Shown one piece after another: positions 1 through 8,971 of a stretch of 64,000 nucleotides of DNA. Numbering within the stretch: the first letter of the stretch is position 1; each line of letters begins with the position of its first letter. Location: NCBI RefSeq assembly GCF_008935055.1, contig NZ_CP043028.1, positions 2,386,501 to 2,450,500 of the forward strand, in the 5' to 3' direction. The notes beneath the pieces are model-generated. The model was given only the letters and a program-made list of their open reading frames with translations. It was not told where the DNA came from and searched no databases. This DNA is from Pseudobutyrivibrio xylanivorans (GTDB taxonomy: Bacteria; Bacillota; Clostridia; Lachnospirales; Lachnospiraceae). A program made the translations under genes and the position numbers.

Positions 1-1
1 A

Positions 2-307
2 AAATCTATAACTACAAATGTAGGAAAATGGTGGGGGATGGGACATGATCGTATTCCAACGGATATTGATGTTGTTGTAATTGATGAAATTGGAAAGAAG
101 GCAATTCTTGGAGAGTGCAAGTTCAAAAATGAACAGATAGATAAGCCAGTTTATGAAGACCTGATGAACAGAAAGGGGCTCATTGATAGAAAATTCGAGG
201 AAGTTCAGTATATGTATTTTTCTTTGTCAGGTTTTTCTAAGTGGGTTGTTGAGAACGCTGATGCTGAGAAGGTATCATTGCTAACATTAGATGATTTGTA
301 CAGCTGA
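2..307 (+). CDS. C-terminal end of a DUF234-type (archaeal-like) P-loop ATPase, partial
   Basis: The reading frame is open from base 2 to a TGA at 305-307, so the gene starts outside the window. The visible part of about 100 residues contains KWWG near its start, then TDIDVVVID and AILGECKF. That spacing of an Asp and an E-x-K fits the PD-(D/E)XK-like C-terminal domain (DUF234) of a family of AAA-type ATPases that are common accessory genes in Clostridia. The ATPase core would lie upstream and cannot be seen. The molecular role of the family is poorly known, so the call rests on the tail motif only. Confidence 0.6.
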   Translation, partial: KSITTNVGKWWGMGHDRIPTDIDVVVIDEIGKKAILGECKFKNEQIDKPVYEDLMNRKGLIDRKFEEVQYMYFSLSGFSKWVVENADAEKVSLLTLDDLYS

Positions 308-440
308 ATGCGAAATCCCATTAGGTGATAGAGACTTTTTAGGGATTGCAAAAAGTGTCGTAGTTTTGCATAACAGCACAGGCAGCTATCGCTAATAAGT
401 AATTGGCGATAATTTGTAGAACTAACATAATTAGATTTTT

Positions 441-479
441 AATCCAGGTTTTCCGTTTTTGGAAGACCTGGATTTTTTT
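441..479 (+). terminator. Intrinsic terminator
   Basis: An AATCCAGGT arm pairs with ACCTGGATT, with an inner TTCC/GGAA pair, and is followed by seven T. A near copy of this hairpin and its upstream 40 bases lies at 21217-21257, so it belongs to a repeated segment. It would stop plus-strand transcription before the tandem array at 502. Confidence 0.85.
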
Positions 480-501
480 GTAGGGAGTATATTGTGTGTA
501 T

Positions 502-806
502 GGGCAGTGCTAGAAGAATTTTTGCATGTGGTACTGCCTGGGTGGAGAGTTTTGGGCAGTACTAGAAGAGATTTTGCATATGGTACTGCCTGGGTGGAGA
601 GTTTTGGGCAGTACTAGAAGAATTTTTGCATGTGGTACTGCCTGGGTGAAGAGTTTTGGGCAGTACTAGAAGAATTTTTGCATGTGGTACTGCCTGGGTG
701 GAGAGTTTTGGGCAGTACTAGAAGAGATTTTGCATGTGGTACTGCCTTGGTGAAGAGTTTTGGGCAGTACTAGGAAGAAAAATGCATCTAGAACTGCCTG
801 AGAGAG
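502..806. repeat. 52-bp tandem hairpin array (array A1)
   Basis: Units begin at 502, 554, 606, 658, 710 and 762, an exact 52-base period, and the last unit is degenerate. Each unit opens with GGGCAGTAC and, about 20 bases on, has GTACTGCC, so every unit is a hairpin with an 8-9 bp stem. The spacer between hairpins (GGGTGGAGAGTTTT or close variants) is also conserved. The loop varies at a few positions only. No open reading frame runs through it. It sits directly behind a plus-strand terminator, as do the other hairpin arrays in this window. Confidence 0.95.
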
Positions 807-905
807 TGTTGGTACTATCTGCTGAGATGTGGTCTTTTATGCATGAAATAGATTCGCTATAATTATAAAAGAAATAGATAATCTTTAGGATTGTGAGGGG
901 GGCGA

Positions 906-1064
906 ATGAAAATCATATATAAGAAGCTTACTGCTTCAGAATTAGATGTATTTATTGATATGAGAATTACACAGCTTACTGAGGAATATGTTTCATCAGG
1001 GCGAATTGTGCCAACTGATGTCGAACTGCAACCTGCATTGAAAGATTATTATAATAGACATTAA
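906..1064 (+). pseudogene. Truncated GNAT acetyltransferase, N-terminal fragment
   Basis: An ATG at 906 behind a G-rich ribosome binding site opens 52 codons ending in TAA. The peptide (starts MKIIYKKLTASEL, ends KDYYNRH) matches the first third of GNAT N-acetyltransferases of the LT-LDxFIxMRIxQL type. The acetyl-CoA binding motif A, expected about 60 residues further on, is absent because the frame stops, so this is a remnant rather than a functional enzyme. The family call is from memory of the N-terminal pattern. Confidence 0.6.
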
Positions 1065-1091
1065 AGACGCTGATTCATGAAATCGCTCACT

Positions 1092-1646
1092 CTACATTGC
1101 AGTGGTATTGATATTATGGCAGCAATTGAAGATAAGATTTGCCAATTCAGGTAGTGGCATATCAAAGTCAGTTTTTATCCATGAACGAAGCACACTCATG
1201 GAGCCTTGCATGATAAATGTAAAAATATAGCGATCGTGTGGTGTCTGTTCAATATCAGGAATAGATTCCATTACATGGGCTTCGACCTTTTTAATAATAG
1301 CATTTTGGAAATCTTCGGTGTCTGCCTGGCAGAATAATACGCCGAAAGTTTCTTTATTTGATTTAACATAGTTAAGGAAGGCTTCAATAGATTCAATTGT
1401 ATTGAAGTCGCTTCCTACATCTTTAAGAGCTTCAAATGATTTTTCTAAAACTTCATTTTCAATATCCTTTAATAACTCAAACTGATCTTGATAATGCAGG
1501 TAGAAGGTTGAGCGACTCATTTCTGAAATCTCACAGATTTCCTTTATAGATATCTTTGAAATAGGCTTTTCTTCCATCAATTGGAGAAGAGATTCCTTGA
1601 GAATTCTTTTGGTTACCAAAGTTCTTCGATTGTTTTTTACTGCCAT
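1092..1646 (-). CDS. TetR/AcrR-family transcriptional regulator
   Basis: About 184 residues. The N-terminal helix-turn-helix is typical of the family: TKRILKESLLQLM, then ISIKEICEISEMSRSTFYLHY at about residues 30-50. The C-terminal ligand domain is mostly helical. I place the start at the ATG complementary to 1644-1646, because AAGGAG lies seven bases upstream of it; an upstream ATG in frame would add nine residues without a comparable binding site. It is divergent from the SDR gene at 1871, and a dyad overlaps that promoter, so it probably represses the 1871-6278 operon. The inducer is unknown; an aglycone or another small hydrophobic molecule is a guess from the neighbours. Confidence 0.9.
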   Translation of the reverse strand: MAVKNNRRTLVTKRILKESLLQLMEEKPISKISIKEICEISEMSRSTFYLHYQDQFELLKDIENEVLEKSFEALKDVGSDFNTIESIEAFLNYVKSNKETFGVLFCQADTEDFQNAIIKKVEAHVMESIPDIEQTPHDRYIFTFIMQGSMSVLRSWIKTDFDMPLPELANLIFNCCHNINTTAM

Positions 1647-1775
1647 TTTATTTCTCCTTAAGACATTTAACAAATTTTTAAGATTTTAAACAATTCGCAT
1701 TTGGATACTTATGTTCTTAACACTACACATTATTCGAAAGTGTATTAAACAATACGTTCTAAAAAATATTGCAAG

Positions 1776-1816
1776 TTGTAAACCGTACACTGTGTCTATA
1801 TTATACGACATAGACA
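1776..1816 (+). promoter_or_regulatory. Promoter and dyad operator of the SDR/transporter operon
   Basis: TTGTAA at 1776-1781 and TATTAT at 1799-1804 are separated by 17 bases. An inverted repeat TGTCTAT (1793-1799) with ATAGACA (1810-1816) overlaps the -10 box, which is where a TetR-type repressor would block polymerase. The adjacent divergent TetR gene is the natural candidate. No binding data exist here. Confidence 0.6.
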
Positions 1817-1870
1817 GATAAATGAAAACAAAACTCTTGTGCAAGAATCAAATTATAAGGAGTTTACAAC

Positions 1871-3394
1871 ATGAGTAATAGAAAGAAAGTTTTATTAACA
1901 GGTGCCGCTGGAGGTATGGGCTTAGAGTCACTTAAACAGATGGTAGAGGATAATGGCAATTATGAGATTGTTGCACTTGATTTACCAAACAATAAGACAA
2001 AAGAGAAATTGTTACCTTTTAAAGCAAATGAGAGAGTGACAGTTATGATGGGAGACTTGACTGATTACGCGGTTGTAAAAAATGCGGTTAAGGGATGTGA
2101 CCTCATTATTCATATAGCAGCTTTCGTTTCACCAGCTGCAGATTATTTTCCAAAGAAGGCCATGGAAGTCAATTATGGCAGCACAAAGAATTTTATAAAT
2201 GCAATCTATGAGTTAGGTCAACAGGACACTACAAAGTATGTTTCAATTGGAACTGTTGCAGAAACTGGTGACAGAATGCCACCAATTCACTGGGGCCGCG
2301 TAGGTGATCCAATCAAACCTAGTATGTATGACTATTATGCAGTTTCAAAGGTCGCAGCAGAGAGACTTGTCGTAGAATCAGGCCTTAAGTATTGGGTGAG
2401 CCTTAGACAGACTGGAATTATTGGACCGGCAATGGCAAAAATTAGAGATGACATCCAGTTTCATAATTGTCTTGATAATGTACTTGAGTATGTTTCTGAT
2501 AGAGACAGTGGAAGAGCAATGAAAAATCTTGCAGCCTTTGATAGTAAGGGAAGCTTACCAGAGGATTTCTGGTGCCATATTTACAATATTGGCGGCGGTG
2601 AAGAATGTAGAGTTGCCACAATTGATATGTACAGAAAAATGTATGGTGAAATGGGATTTACTTCATTAGATACGGTTATCGAGCCAAAGTACAATGCCAC
2701 AAGAAATTTCCATGGGCAGTATTATTTGGATTCAGATAAGCTGGAAAGTTACTTACATTTTAGAAGCGATTCAATGCAGTATTTCTATGATGCATACTTA
2801 AAGGAGCTTGGCGCTGCAAAGCCATTTGCAAAAGCAATAAACAAGCTTCCTGGTGGACAGAAATTTATGGGCTGGATTATCAGAAAAACATTCATGAAAT
2901 ATCAGCTAGGTGAGCATGGAACTCGTCGCTGGATAAATGAAAATGATGAAGCTCACATCGATGCATACTGGGGTGGCAAGAAAGCCTGGGAAATGATTCC
3001 TGAAAAGATTAGTGATGTAAGTGGATTTAAAGACTGGTCATCAGTAGTACATATAGATCATGGATATGATGAGACAAAGCCAGAGGCGGAACTTACACTA
3101 GAAGATATGAAGTATGCAGCAGAATTTAGAGGAGGTACTTGTGATTCCGCTAGCATGACAACAGGAGATTGGAAAACTCCACTGCAATTTACTTGCCAGT
3201 TTGGACATTACTTTACAGGTAGCCCAAGGCTTATTCTCGAGGGCGGTCACTGGTGTGATGAATGTGAGCGCAAGTCATGGAATTATGGAAAACGTGCTAA
3301 AAAGGATAAGTTCTTTGCACAGGTATGGAATCCACTTCATGACGAGGATGAACTTAGGGAATATCCCAAAATTGTTAATGAATTAGAGGTGTAA
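1871..3394 (+). CDS. Extended SDR (NAD-dependent epimerase/dehydratase-like) with an extra C-terminal Cys/His domain
   Basis: 507 residues, longer than the usual 300-350 of extended SDRs. The N-terminus carries the nucleotide-binding TGAAGGMG at residues 10-17, and the catalytic pair appears as Y156-AVS-K160. The first 320 residues make a normal epimerase/dehydratase/reductase fold. The last 80 residues are extra and contain C442, H446, C462 and C465 in the order C-QFG-H ... WC-DE-C, which looks like a zinc ribbon or treble clef. It heads an operon with a second SDR (4 bp gap), a GPH transporter and a small membrane protein. Dihydroflavonol-reductase-like or 3-beta-hydroxysteroid-type chemistry on a plant aglycone is possible given the GH78 and GH3 neighbours, but the substrate is not visible in the sequence. 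Confidence 0.8.
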   Translation: MSNRKKVLLTGAAGGMGLESLKQMVEDNGNYEIVALDLPNNKTKEKLLPFKANERVTVMMGDLTDYAVVKNAVKGCDLIIHIAAFVSPAADYFPKKAMEVNYGSTKNFINAIYELGQQDTTKYVSIGTVAETGDRMPPIHWGRVGDPIKPSMYDYYAVSKVAAERLVVESGLKYWVSLRQTGIIGPAMAKIRDDIQFHNCLDNVLEYVSDRDSGRAMKNLAAFDSKGSLPEDFWCHIYNIGGGEECRVATIDMYRKMYGEMGFTSLDTVIEPKYNATRNFHGQYYLDSDKLESYLHFRSDSMQYFYDAYLKELGAAKPFAKAINKLPGGQKFMGWIIRKTFMKYQLGEHGTRRWINENDEAHIDAYWGGKKAWEMIPEKISDVSGFKDWSSVVHIDHGYDETKPEAELTLEDMKYAAEFRGGTCDSASMTTGDWKTPLQFTCQFGHYFTGSPRLILEGGHWCDECERKSWNYGKRAKKDKFFAQVWNPLHDEDELREYPKIVNELEV

Positions 3395-3398
3395 TGGA

Positions 3399-4412
3399 AT
3401 GAAAATATTTATGATTGGCGGTACAGGATTACTTGGTTCTGAGGCAGCAAGAGAATTGATTTCAAGAGGACATGAGGTATTGTCAGTGGCACTTCCTCCA
3501 CTTCCAGAGGGAGCAGTTCTTCCGCCAGAAATGAAAATTGAATATGGTAATTATCTTGAGATGACTGATGAGGAAATCGAAAAGTACATGACAGGTTGCG
3601 AAGGTTTTGTATTTGCAGCAGGTGTAGATGAAAGAGTAGAAGGTCCAGCGCCAATCTATGATTTGTACAAGAAGTACAACATCGATCCAATCAACAGATT
3701 GCTCGCTATTGCAAAACGAGTTGGAGTAAAGCATGTAGCTATTTGCGGTTCTTACTTTGCTTATTTTGCAAAGACTAGAAAAGAGTTAGATCTTACTAAG
3801 CATCATCCTTATATTCGTTCGAGAATCGATCAGGAAAATGCGGCTATGTCTTTTGCTGATGATAGCTTTGATGTTGCTGTACTTGAGCTTCCATATATTT
3901 TTGGAACTCAGCCAGGTAGAAAGCCAGTATGGATGTTTTTAGCTGAGCAGATTGAAGGCTCAAAGAATAGCATCCTTTACCCAAAGGGTGGTTCAACCAT
4001 GGTTACTGTAAAGCAGGTTGGTCAGGCAATTGCTGGAGCAATCGAGCTTAATAAGGGCGGTAACTGTTATCCAATTGGCTATTACAACAAAACTTGGATT
4101 GAGCTTCTTGGAATTGCAAGCAAAGCACTTGGTTATCCATACAAGAAGGTGACCACTATTCCAGATTTTCTTTACAAACTTGGTGGAGCACAGCTTATGA
4201 AGGAGCAAAAGAAAAATAATATTCAGGGGGGACTTCATATGGTGAAGTTTGCAGCACTTCAATGTAGTAACCTTTTTATAGATAAAGAAGAAGGCGCTGA
4301 AAAGCTTGGCGTTCAGCCAGATGATATTGAAGGCGCTATTGCTGATTCTATGAAACTTTGCAAAGACATCATGGATAAGAAAGTAAATTCTATTTCAATG
4401 CGAGGAGAATAA
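3399..4412 (+). CDS. NAD-dependent epimerase/dehydratase-family protein (second SDR)
   Basis: 337 residues. The Rossmann motif GGTGLLG is at residues 7-13, followed by a GHEV strand end typical of extended SDRs. The usual Y-x3-K is not obvious: the region after ICGSYFAYFAK gives Y followed by several K, so the catalytic assignment is uncertain. It starts four bases after the previous gene and is followed after three bases by the transporter, so the three genes are co-transcribed. The paired reductases and sugar-type transporter suggest uptake and modification of one compound. It could act on an aglycone or on a nucleotide sugar; the former seems likelier from context. Confidence 0.75.
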   Translation: MKIFMIGGTGLLGSEAARELISRGHEVLSVALPPLPEGAVLPPEMKIEYGNYLEMTDEEIEKYMTGCEGFVFAAGVDERVEGPAPIYDLYKKYNIDPINRLLAIAKRVGVKHVAICGSYFAYFAKTRKELDLTKHHPYIRSRIDQENAAMSFADDSFDVAVLELPYIFGTQPGRKPVWMFLAEQIEGSKNSILYPKGGSTMVTVKQVGQAIAGAIELNKGGNCYPIGYYNKTWIELLGIASKALGYPYKKVTTIPDFLYKLGGAQLMKEQKKNNIQGGLHMVKFAALQCSNLFIDKEEGAEKLGVQPDDIEGAIADSMKLCKDIMDKKVNSISMRGE

Positions 4413-4415
4413 TCT

Positions 4416-5900
4416 TTGGTTACTAAAGTAAATAAGATTTTTGACAGCCATTTTTTGGCTTCAAGAATTAGCTCGGAAGACACAACTAAAAAAGAAAAAT
4501 ATTTAGGCTATCTACTAGGCCCCACAGGAGCTCTGCTTCTGAATGGGGTCTTAGCCTCATATTTAAATGTATTTTATACGGATGTCCTAAATCTGACTGT
4601 GGTCGGGGCGGGTTTGTTTTTGGCGATTTTTCCAATTGTATCAAGAATGTTAGGCGCATTCATAAATATTGTAATTGGAAGATGGATTGATAAGACAAAG
4701 ACTAAAGAAGGGAAAGCCAGACCTTGGTTATTACTTTCGGCACCGCTGATAATGTTTAGCGGAATATTGCTTTGTATAGTACCAAGTAGCAACGTGACTG
4801 TTCAATCTGTATGGGTAGTAGTTTCCTTTAATCTGTTTTATGGGTTGGCATTTAATCTGTTTAATATGAGCCACAATCTTATGGTTCCATTATCTACTAG
4901 AAAAATTGAACAACGAGGGAACCTTTCAGTATTAAACAATATCGCCAACACTATGATGACAGGAATCTTAGGTGCATTATTTTTCCCAGCAGTGATACTT
5001 CCTGTCATTGGTGCTAATCAAAAGTTGTGGTTAATTACTATATCGACACTTTCGATTATCGCATTTCCGCTAATAGTTTTAGAGTACTACTTCACAAGAG
5101 AGAGAATTACTTTAGAGGATGCAGGAAAGGCAGAGGATTTAGAAAAGCAACAGCCTACAGGAAGACAGCAGTTAAAAGCAATCTTTTCAGATAAATACTG
5201 CCTTATTATTTTTGCCTATTTTGCGATAAATCTAGTTGCAGCTCAGTTGAAAAACACATCTCTCGTTTATTACTGCAATTATGTGCTTGGTACCTATAAC
5301 GATGGATATACTCAATCACTGGTATCGATTTTAGGGGGATTACCTATGGGAATCGGACTATTTGCTGTGTGGCCTATAGCAAAGAAGTTTGGTAAGAAGA
5401 ATACCACTGTGGCAGGCTTTATTCTTATGGCCTTTGGAAGTTTGATTTGTTTTATTGCACCAAAGAGTCTTCCTGTAGTCCTTGGAGGTCAGTTTATTAA
5501 GAACATTGGAGCATTGCCTTCAGCATATATCTTCATGGCTTTATTTGCAGATGTATTGGATCATTTGGAGTGGAAACATCACTTTAGATGTGATGGTATG
5601 GCCATGTCTGTATATTCAATTATTACGACTGTAGCAGCGGGAGTGGCTACGGGTGTTTTAAATCTTGGACTTAGTTTATCAGGGTATGTAGCACCAGTGT
5701 TTGATGTGGCTACTGGGGTAACTACAGGTGTGGTTCAGAGTGATGCAACACAAAACGTAATTACGATTTTTTTTGTAGGCCTTGAGGCAGTCACAGGTTT
5801 GGTTTGCGCTGTTTTATTACACTACCTTGATGTGGAAAAGGTAATTGAAAAGGAACAGGAAGAAATTCTTCAGCGAAAGAGCGCTGAAGCTGTTTGTTAG
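4416..5900 (+). CDS. GPH-family (MelB-like) cation symporter
   Basis: 494 residues with about twelve hydrophobic segments. [20 protein letters not shown] in the first cytoplasmic loop is the hallmark of the glycoside-pentoside-hexuronide:cation symporters (D-x-T-x-G-K-x-R-P-W). The start is a TTG at 4416, preceded by GAGGAG at 4402-4407; no in-frame ATG is nearby. It is part of the SDR operon and probably imports a glycoside or sugar with Na+ or H+. A second GPH transporter lies at 9925, so the two catabolic units each have their own importer. Confidence 0.88.
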   Translation: MVTKVNKIFDSHFLASRISSEDTTKKEKYLGYLLGPTGALLLNGVLASYLNVFYTDVLNLTVVGAGLFLAIFPIVSRMLGAFINIVIGRWIDKTKTKEGKARPWLLLSAPLIMFSGILLCIVPSSNVTVQSVWVVVSFNLFYGLAFNLFNMSHNLMVPLSTRKIEQRGNLSVLNNIANTMMTGILGALFFPAVILPVIGANQKLWLITISTLSIIAFPLIVLEYYFTRERITLEDAGKAEDLEKQQPTGRQQLKAIFSDKYCLIIFAYFAINLVAAQLKNTSLVYYCNYVLGTYNDGYTQSLVSILGGLPMGIGLFAVWPIAKKFGKKNTTVAGFILMAFGSLICFIAPKSLPVVLGGQFIKNIGALPSAYIFMALFADVLDHLEWKHHFRCDGMAMSVYSIITTVAAGVATGVLNLGLSLSGYVAPVFDVATGVTTGVVQSDATQNVITIFFVGLEAVTGLVCAVLLHYLDVEKVIEKEQEEILQRKSAEAVC

Positions 5901-5915
5901 AAATGAGGTTTTATT

Positions 5916-6278
5916 ATGTTATTAGGAAACATGTATATTTTGACTGGTATTGTAAGCATGATGATGGTGGACTGTCATTTTGGCAGAGGAAGCGAAGTCT
6001 TACTTGTTTTAATTGTGATGCTTACTGAAATTTTTGGAGCAATCTTCTATGCGCGAGAAGCTATGAAAAGAGGAGAGACTTTATCTATTCAGAATAAACT
6101 GATAGTAGTTTTAGGCGCTTTTTCTATTCTTGTAGGTTATCTTTTCTCATTAATTACAAGCAATATTTTAGGAATTATGTTTGGTGCAACAGTAGCAATC
6201 ATTGGTGCAATTATTAAAATGGAATTTTTACTTCCAATTATGCATGAAAAGATGGAAAGAAAGATAAGAAGAAAATAG
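5916..6278 (+). CDS. Small integral membrane protein, function unknown
   Basis: 120 residues with four predicted hydrophobic helices and a basic C-terminus ending in MERKIRRK. The ATG follows GAGG at normal spacing, 15 bases after the transporter stop, so it is the last gene of the TetR-controlled operon. I do not recognise the family. A role as an accessory subunit to the transporter is only a guess from position. Confidence 0.65.
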   Translation: MLLGNMYILTGIVSMMMVDCHFGRGSEVLLVLIVMLTEIFGAIFYAREAMKRGETLSIQNKLIVVLGAFSILVGYLFSLITSNILGIMFGATVAIIGAIIKMEFLLPIMHEKMERKIRRK

Positions 6279-6379
6279 TAGAACACATATATACAATATA
6301 TTTCACATATCTACAATAAGTCGTCTGTGACAAAAGGTAGAATTCATAGAAAAATGTATCTATAGAAGTGGAGAAGGTA

Positions 6380-8971
6380 ATGAAAGCAATTAACTTAAAA
6401 ACTGAATACTTAACAAATCCTATTGGGATTGATGTCACAGAACCAAGATTTAGTTGGAACTGTGAGGGTGGAATTAGACAGAGTGCTTACCAGATTATAG
6501 CTTATAATTCAGATGGAAATGAAGTGATGAACACAGGAAAGGTTACATCTAACCAGATGCATCTTATCCCGTGGAGCGGAAATAAGCTAAAAAGTCGTGA
6601 TTATATTCAGTGGCAGGTGCAGCTTTGGGATGAAAATGATGAGGCTGGTGAAGTAAGCGACTTAGCTACTTTTGAAATAGGATTACTTGATGCAGATGAC
6701 TGGAGAGCAGAGTGGATTACTGGCAATTATGAAGTAGATAAAAAGAAAAGATATCCAGTGGACTGCTTCAAAAAGTCATTTCTGATTCCAAGTGATAAAA
6801 AGGTAAAATCTGCAAGAGCATATATGACAGCCTGCGGTATTTATGAAGGTCAGATTAATGGAGAAAAGATAGGTGATTTCTGTCTTGCACCAGGAATTAC
6901 AGATTATAGAAAGAGAATTCAGTACCAGACCGTAGATATCACATCGCAAATACGTAGTGGTGAAAACCAGCTGAGCTTTATGTTAGCCGATGGTTGGTAT
7001 AGAGGCTCCGTAGGTGCATGGGGAATGAAGAACTATTATGGTTCTGAGACAAAGCTCATTGCACAGATAGAAATCAGATATACAGATGGAACAGTGGATT
7101 ATGTTGTGACCGATGACAACTGGCAGTGGACAAATGACGGCCCTATAAGATTTGCCGATAATAAAGATGGAGAAATTTACGATGCTAGATTGGAAGACTT
7201 CGTAAATGCGAATTGGGCATTTGCCAAGACTACAAATCATAATATAACACCTTCTGCGTCAAATAATTTTTCTCTTACAGAAAATGAGAGATTAACAAAT
7301 CCTAAGCTAATTAAGACACCATCAGGGAAAACAGTTCTTGATTTTGGTCAGAATATTGCAGGCTATATCGAATTTAATGTAACAGCCAAGGTGGGACAAC
7401 GTATCTTCTTGCGTTTTGGAGAGAAGTTAGATAGTGATGGCGAATTTACCCAGAAGAATATTCAATGCGCCAGAAAAGATTTGGTAACTCCTCTTCAGCA
7501 GGTAGAGTATTTTTGTAAAGATGGAGCAAATAATTACAAGACTCGTTTTGCAATCTTTGGATTTCAGTATGTGTTAGTAGAGGCTGATTTTGAAATTAAT
7601 CCTGAAGATTTCACTGCTATTGCAGTTTATTCTAATTTTGACAGAACCTTTAGTTTTGACAGTTCAAATGAATTGTTAAACAAATTTGTAGCTAATACAC
7701 TTTGGTCGCTTAAGAATAATTCAGCAGATCTTCCTACGGATTGCCCTACTAGGGAGCGTCATGGCTGGTCAGGAGATGCTCAGCTTTTTGCAAATACCGC
7801 AAGCTACATGGTTAATTATGCTCCATTCGCTTTGAAATATGAGAATGACTTATGCGATTGGCAGACAGAGGATGGATGCTTTCCACAGATTGCTCCAGAG
7901 GGAGGAACTGATTCGTATATGCGTGTTATGAATGGTTCTACAGGTTGGTCTGATGCCGGTATTATGATTCCATATCGTTTATGGAAAAAGTACGGAGATA
8001 AGCAGATTATTGAAAAGTACTATGAGAATATGAAAAAGTATGCTCATTATATGATTAGTAGAACCGGCAAAACCAAGTTTATGAATTCTGAAAAGGTGAA
8101 GCTTGGTAAAGAAGATAGAAAGTATCTCTACAATATTGGACAGCATTACGGTGAGTGGGCTGAGCCTGCAGAGGTTCATTCTATGAGTTGGAAGGATTTT
8201 ATTAAGTCTCAGCCTGAGGTTGCTACAGCTTATCTTTCTTATGTAATGTCTCTCATGGTGGAGATTGCAGAAGAGCTTGGAAGAGTAAATGATATTCCAA
8301 AATACAAGGAGTATCGTGATGGTGCAAAGCGCACATATCAAAAGTTGGTAGAAACAGAAGGCTTCAAACTTGATACTGAAAGACAGGCTAAGCTTGTACG
8401 CCCATTATATTTCAATCTTTTAAATGAGGATCAAAACGTATTTGCGAAGCATAGACTTATTAAAGCTCTCGAAAATTATAATTGGAGAGTTGGAACTGGA
8501 TTTTTATCAACTCCATTAATTCTTTACGTGCTTCAGCAGATTGATATTGAATATGCTTATAAGCTTCTTGAAAATGAGGAGAAGCCAGGCTGGTTATACA
8601 TGCCTAAAACTGGCGCTACCACAATCTGGGAGGACTGGGATGGTCCAACATCTGACAATGGTAAGGGTGGCGGAATAGCATCCCTTAACCACTACTCAAA
8701 GGGGGCCGTCTGTGAGTGGGTATTTGATGAAATGTGCGGAGTAAAGATTGCAGGTGAGAATCACTTTGTGATTGCACCACATCCAGGCGGAAGCTTTACA
8801 AATGCAAGCTTTAGTTATGACAGTATATATGGAACTGTAACCAGCAGCTGGAAAAAGAAGGAGGATGGCACATATGAGTACCACATAGAAATTCCTTCCA
8901 ATACCACAGCACAGGTTATTCTTCCAGGCAACGAGACTAAAGTTTTAGGATTTGGATCCTATGACCTATAA
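6380..8971 (+). CDS. Family GH78 alpha-L-rhamnosidase
   Basis: 863 residues without a signal peptide, so it probably acts in the cytoplasm on imported rhamnosides. The N-terminal beta domains begin with NPIGIDVTEPRFSW, typical of bacterial rhamnosidases. The (alpha/alpha)6 catalytic domain shows DCPTRERHGWSGD with D454, E459 and D466, matching the conserved acidic cluster of GH78, and TTIWEDWDG further on. I prefer the ATG at 6380, preceded by GGAG at good spacing, over an upstream GTG at 6368. The gene runs convergently into the AraC gene, and the stop codons overlap by six bases. Released L-rhamnose would feed the rhamnose operon at 51.8-55.7 kb. Confidence 0.92.
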   Translation: MKAINLKTEYLTNPIGIDVTEPRFSWNCEGGIRQSAYQIIAYNSDGNEVMNTGKVTSNQMHLIPWSGNKLKSRDYIQWQVQLWDENDEAGEVSDLATFEIGLLDADDWRAEWITGNYEVDKKKRYPVDCFKKSFLIPSDKKVKSARAYMTACGIYEGQINGEKIGDFCLAPGITDYRKRIQYQTVDITSQIRSGENQLSFMLADGWYRGSVGAWGMKNYYGSETKLIAQIEIRYTDGTVDYVVTDDNWQWTNDGPIRFADNKDGEIYDARLEDFVNANWAFAKTTNHNITPSASNNFSLTENERLTNPKLIKTPSGKTVLDFGQNIAGYIEFNVTAKVGQRIFLRFGEKLDSDGEFTQKNIQCARKDLVTPLQQVEYFCKDGANNYKTRFAIFGFQYVLVEADFEINPEDFTAIAVYSNFDRTFSFDSSNELLNKFVANTLWSLKNNSADLPTDCPTRERHGWSGDAQLFANTASYMVNYAPFALKYENDLCDWQTEDGCFPQIAPEGGTDSYMRVMNGSTGWSDAGIMIPYRLWKKYGDKQIIEKYYENMKKYAHYMISRTGKTKFMNSEKVKLGKEDRKYLYNIGQHYGEWAEPAEVHSMSWKDFIKSQPEVATAYLSYVMSLMVEIAEELGRVNDIPKYKEYRDGAKRTYQKLVETEGFKLDTERQAKLVRPLYFNLLNEDQNVFAKHRLIKALENYNWRVGTGFLSTPLILYVLQQIDIEYAYKLLENEEKPGWLYMPKTGATTIWEDWDGPTSDNGKGGGIASLNHYSKGAVCEWVFDEMCGVKIAGENHFVIAPHPGGSFTNASFSYDSIYGTVTSSWKKKEDGTYEYHIEIPSNTTAQVILPGNETKVLGFGSYDL

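Noticed and set aside
361..363. TAG read as an amino acid in the AQAAIANK tails at 376 and 47820
   Set aside because: No upstream start or coding region was found for these copies, and nothing in the window suggests reassignment of TAG. Decay is simpler.
502..806. Array A1 as a CRISPR array
   Set aside because: The supposed spacers are nearly identical between units and the repeat is a hairpin with constant flanks; no unique spacers and no cas genes are present. The same applies to the arrays at 16353, 36478 and 48119.
3409..3734. Minus-strand open frames inside the SDR and transporter genes
   Set aside because: They lie fully inside well-supported plus-strand genes, have no ribosome binding sites and no family resemblance.
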